Shown here: positions 62,499-64,000 of the stretch, piece after piece | Position numbering within the stretch: the first letter of the stretch is position 1 | Layout: the number at the start of each line of letters is the position of its first letter | From: Dimorphilus gyrociliatus | Taxonomy: Eukaryota; Annelida; Polychaeta; Dinophilidae | Length of the DNA stretch: 64,000 nucleotides | Assembly (NCBI GenBank): GCA_904063045.1 | Contig: CAJFCJ010000019.1 | Location: 248,001-312,000, forward strand | Direction of reading: 5' to 3' | Program-made: the position numbers and the translations under genes | Notes under the pieces: generated by a model | What the model was told of the DNA's origin: nothing | Seen by the model: the letters and a program-made list of their open reading frames with translations, nothing else | Databases searched by the model: none

Positions 62499-62753
62499 CT
62501 GTTCTTTTAATTATATAGCGTCAGACAGAGAGGATAGAATAAGCGAACAAAACAAGTCCGCAGTCGGTTTTTAACCGACCGATCTCGCTCCACAGGTAAT
62601 TTTTCAGCTTAAATTTTTTTTTCACCTTCTATCAAATTAATTAAACGGCTGCGCAACCGATAGAATAATTTAGTCGACTGATAAACCATCCGTCTAGACA
62701 CAGTCTGACTACAGAAAAGCCAAAGCGTCGGTCGATAGACGCCTAATGCGGGT

Positions 62754-62767
62754 CGGTCACGTGACCG
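62754..62767. promoter_or_regulatory. 14-bp palindrome containing a CLEAR/E-box
   Basis: CGGTCACGTGACCG is a perfect palindrome centred on GTCACGTGAC, the element bound by MiT/TFE (TFEB, MITF) and related bHLH-Zip factors. It lies about 1 kb upstream of the coding start of the last gene. Confidence 0.5.
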
Positions 62768-62996
62768 TTGCTGTATCGGTATTTTTCGTTTTTTTTTTCA
62801 TCCTCTCCATCCTCCATTTCTCTTTCTGTTAACAAGAAGAGACAACCAAGGGCATCTAATAACGTTCGTACATAATCATGCTAATGCAACACAATTAGAG
62901 ACGCAAATTTTTTCTTTTTCACTCCTTATTGCTCCTTTACGTTCTATAAATAAATTGGCTTTTATTATCAAGTATGAAGAAATTATATGCAGTACG

Positions 62997-63174
62997 TATA
63001 TATAAATTTATATATATATATATAGTATAATTTAACACGTCTAAGTGGATTAAGGATATATATATACTGTATATACTTGATATTCTAGTATTCTATGCAG
63101 TATATATATATATATATGTATATATAAATATGTATGTATACTGCATAATATGCATAGTAAATATTATTATATAC
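62997..63174. repeat. Interrupted TA-rich microsatellite
   Basis: Several (TA)n runs are interspersed with short unique sequence across about 180 bp. Confidence 0.7.
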
Positions 63175-63765
63175 TACAATGCCTGTTTTGTTAGTCGCTA
63201 CCCTTGGAGTTAATGCTTACAAATGTTAAATCTTATGCTTATTACAACTGATTTATATAGAGTGGATAATTTTGGTTCCCTTTTCACAAGCCTCAATACT
63301 CGCAGCTTGTCATCGCTTCGTGTTTTCTGCGTTTGGCTTCGTTCGTTAATCAGATCGCGACCGATTTTTTTTTCGGCTTCCTCTAAACTTAATTATTCTT
63401 TTTCGATTAGAATGGCTCCGACTGGTCGAACAATTAGTATGTGTCTTATCTAGCTTAATTATACAACAGTACTCTACAAACAGCCGATAAGCTTTGACTC
63501 AGAGACGCGGGAAGAAAAAGAGAAAACGTACGCTTTTAACGAGCTTAAAGAGAATTAAGCGTTTATTTTTAGACGCCTCTTGTTTGTCGCCTTGTTTGTA
63601 TGACGTCAAGGTGTATGAGCGCGGTTTTCTTTTGTTCGTCCGAGATCGATTAACGTCGATTTACTGATCATATATAGTAGGTTTTTTTTTTCAGGTGTTT
63701 GTTTGTAGAGAAGAGAGCGAGCATGAGTTTTTGTATACGAGCAGATTAATGAGAAAAGAACAAGT

Positions 63766-64000
63766 ATGCAAGCGGAGAGCGGCGGTAACGCTACTCCTAC
63801 GAACATAATAACTCCAGGTAAACATTTGTAGTAGGTAGTTTAACTTCCTTTTTGATTTCTTTTTTCTTATTCCTAAGCAGAAGCAGGGGCCCATGGTTCT
63901 AGTCCAAAGAGAGGCGGAAGTGTTAGTGGGACCTCGGATTCAGGTCGAGGAACCCCAGTTCGCCACGTCCTACAGCATGGTGTCTCGTTTGTGGAGGAGG
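63766..64000 (+). CDS. N-terminal fragment of an unassigned gene
   Basis: ATG 63766 opens a 52-nt exon (MQAESGGNATPTNIITP) ending at a phase-1 donor (CCAG|GTAAAC at 63817). A second exon opens at about 63881 after TAAGCAG and is open to the window edge (AGAHGSSPKRGGSVSGTSDS, then GRGTPVRHVLQHGVSFVEE). The Ser/Gly/Thr-rich sequence looks disordered, as in nuclear or signalling proteins. I cannot name the family from this fragment. An acceptor three bases upstream (TAAG) would add one residue. Confidence 0.5.

Overview
This is a compact, AT-rich, intron-containing metazoan nuclear window. Most introns are 60-90 bp, genes lie on both strands with a few hundred bases between them, and there is no recognisable transposon, rRNA or tRNA. 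The gene set is bilaterian (NRARP, CFAP70, ARMC9, SARDH, an N-acylated globin-X-like gene). A cluster of antistasin-type cysteine-rich genes and a muscle myosin gene with mutually exclusive exons fit a lophotrochozoan, most likely a small-genome annelid. The organism is inference; the gene structures were read from the sequence by splice phase.

Layout. 1-7.9 kb: three antistasin-like genes on the minus strand (the first runs off the left edge) with a universal-stress-protein gene inserted between them. The two that can be read to their ends are single-pass membrane proteins with a short tail carrying two PPxY motifs. 9-10.6 kb: a METTL22-like methyltransferase. 11.1-18.3 kb: a complete muscle myosin heavy chain gene with a pair of mutually exclusive motor-domain exons. 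19.5-20.9 kb: an intronless GT92 glycosyltransferase. 21.7-23.4 kb: PSMC2 (26S proteasome ATPase). 23.6-34.6 kb: two ciliary genes, CFAP70 and ARMC9, transcribed divergently from one ~450-bp promoter region. 35-37.5 kb: pescadillo with a duplicated first exon. 38-45 kb: a 16-exon CLC-type chloride transporter with a small opposite-strand gene nested in an intron. 45.8-46.5 kb: an unassigned two-exon gene. 46.8-50.9 kb: sarcosine dehydrogenase. 52.4 kb: NRARP, flanked by CSL/Su(H)-type sites. 56.6 kb: an intronless kelch protein. 58.3-59.8 kb: cytosolic-type HMG-CoA synthase. 60.7-62.2 kb: the globin. 63.8 kb to the end: the start of an unassigned gene.

Functionally the window is a housekeeping and tissue mix with no operon-like pathway. 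The real associations are the tandem antistasin family (duplication plus sequence homogenisation), the CFAP70/ARMC9 divergent pair (cilia), and NRARP with its Notch-response sites. Two noncoding signals recur: a CTCF-like AGRTGGCGCTA motif and the palindrome TAGGCCTA, the latter seen only in the right-hand third.
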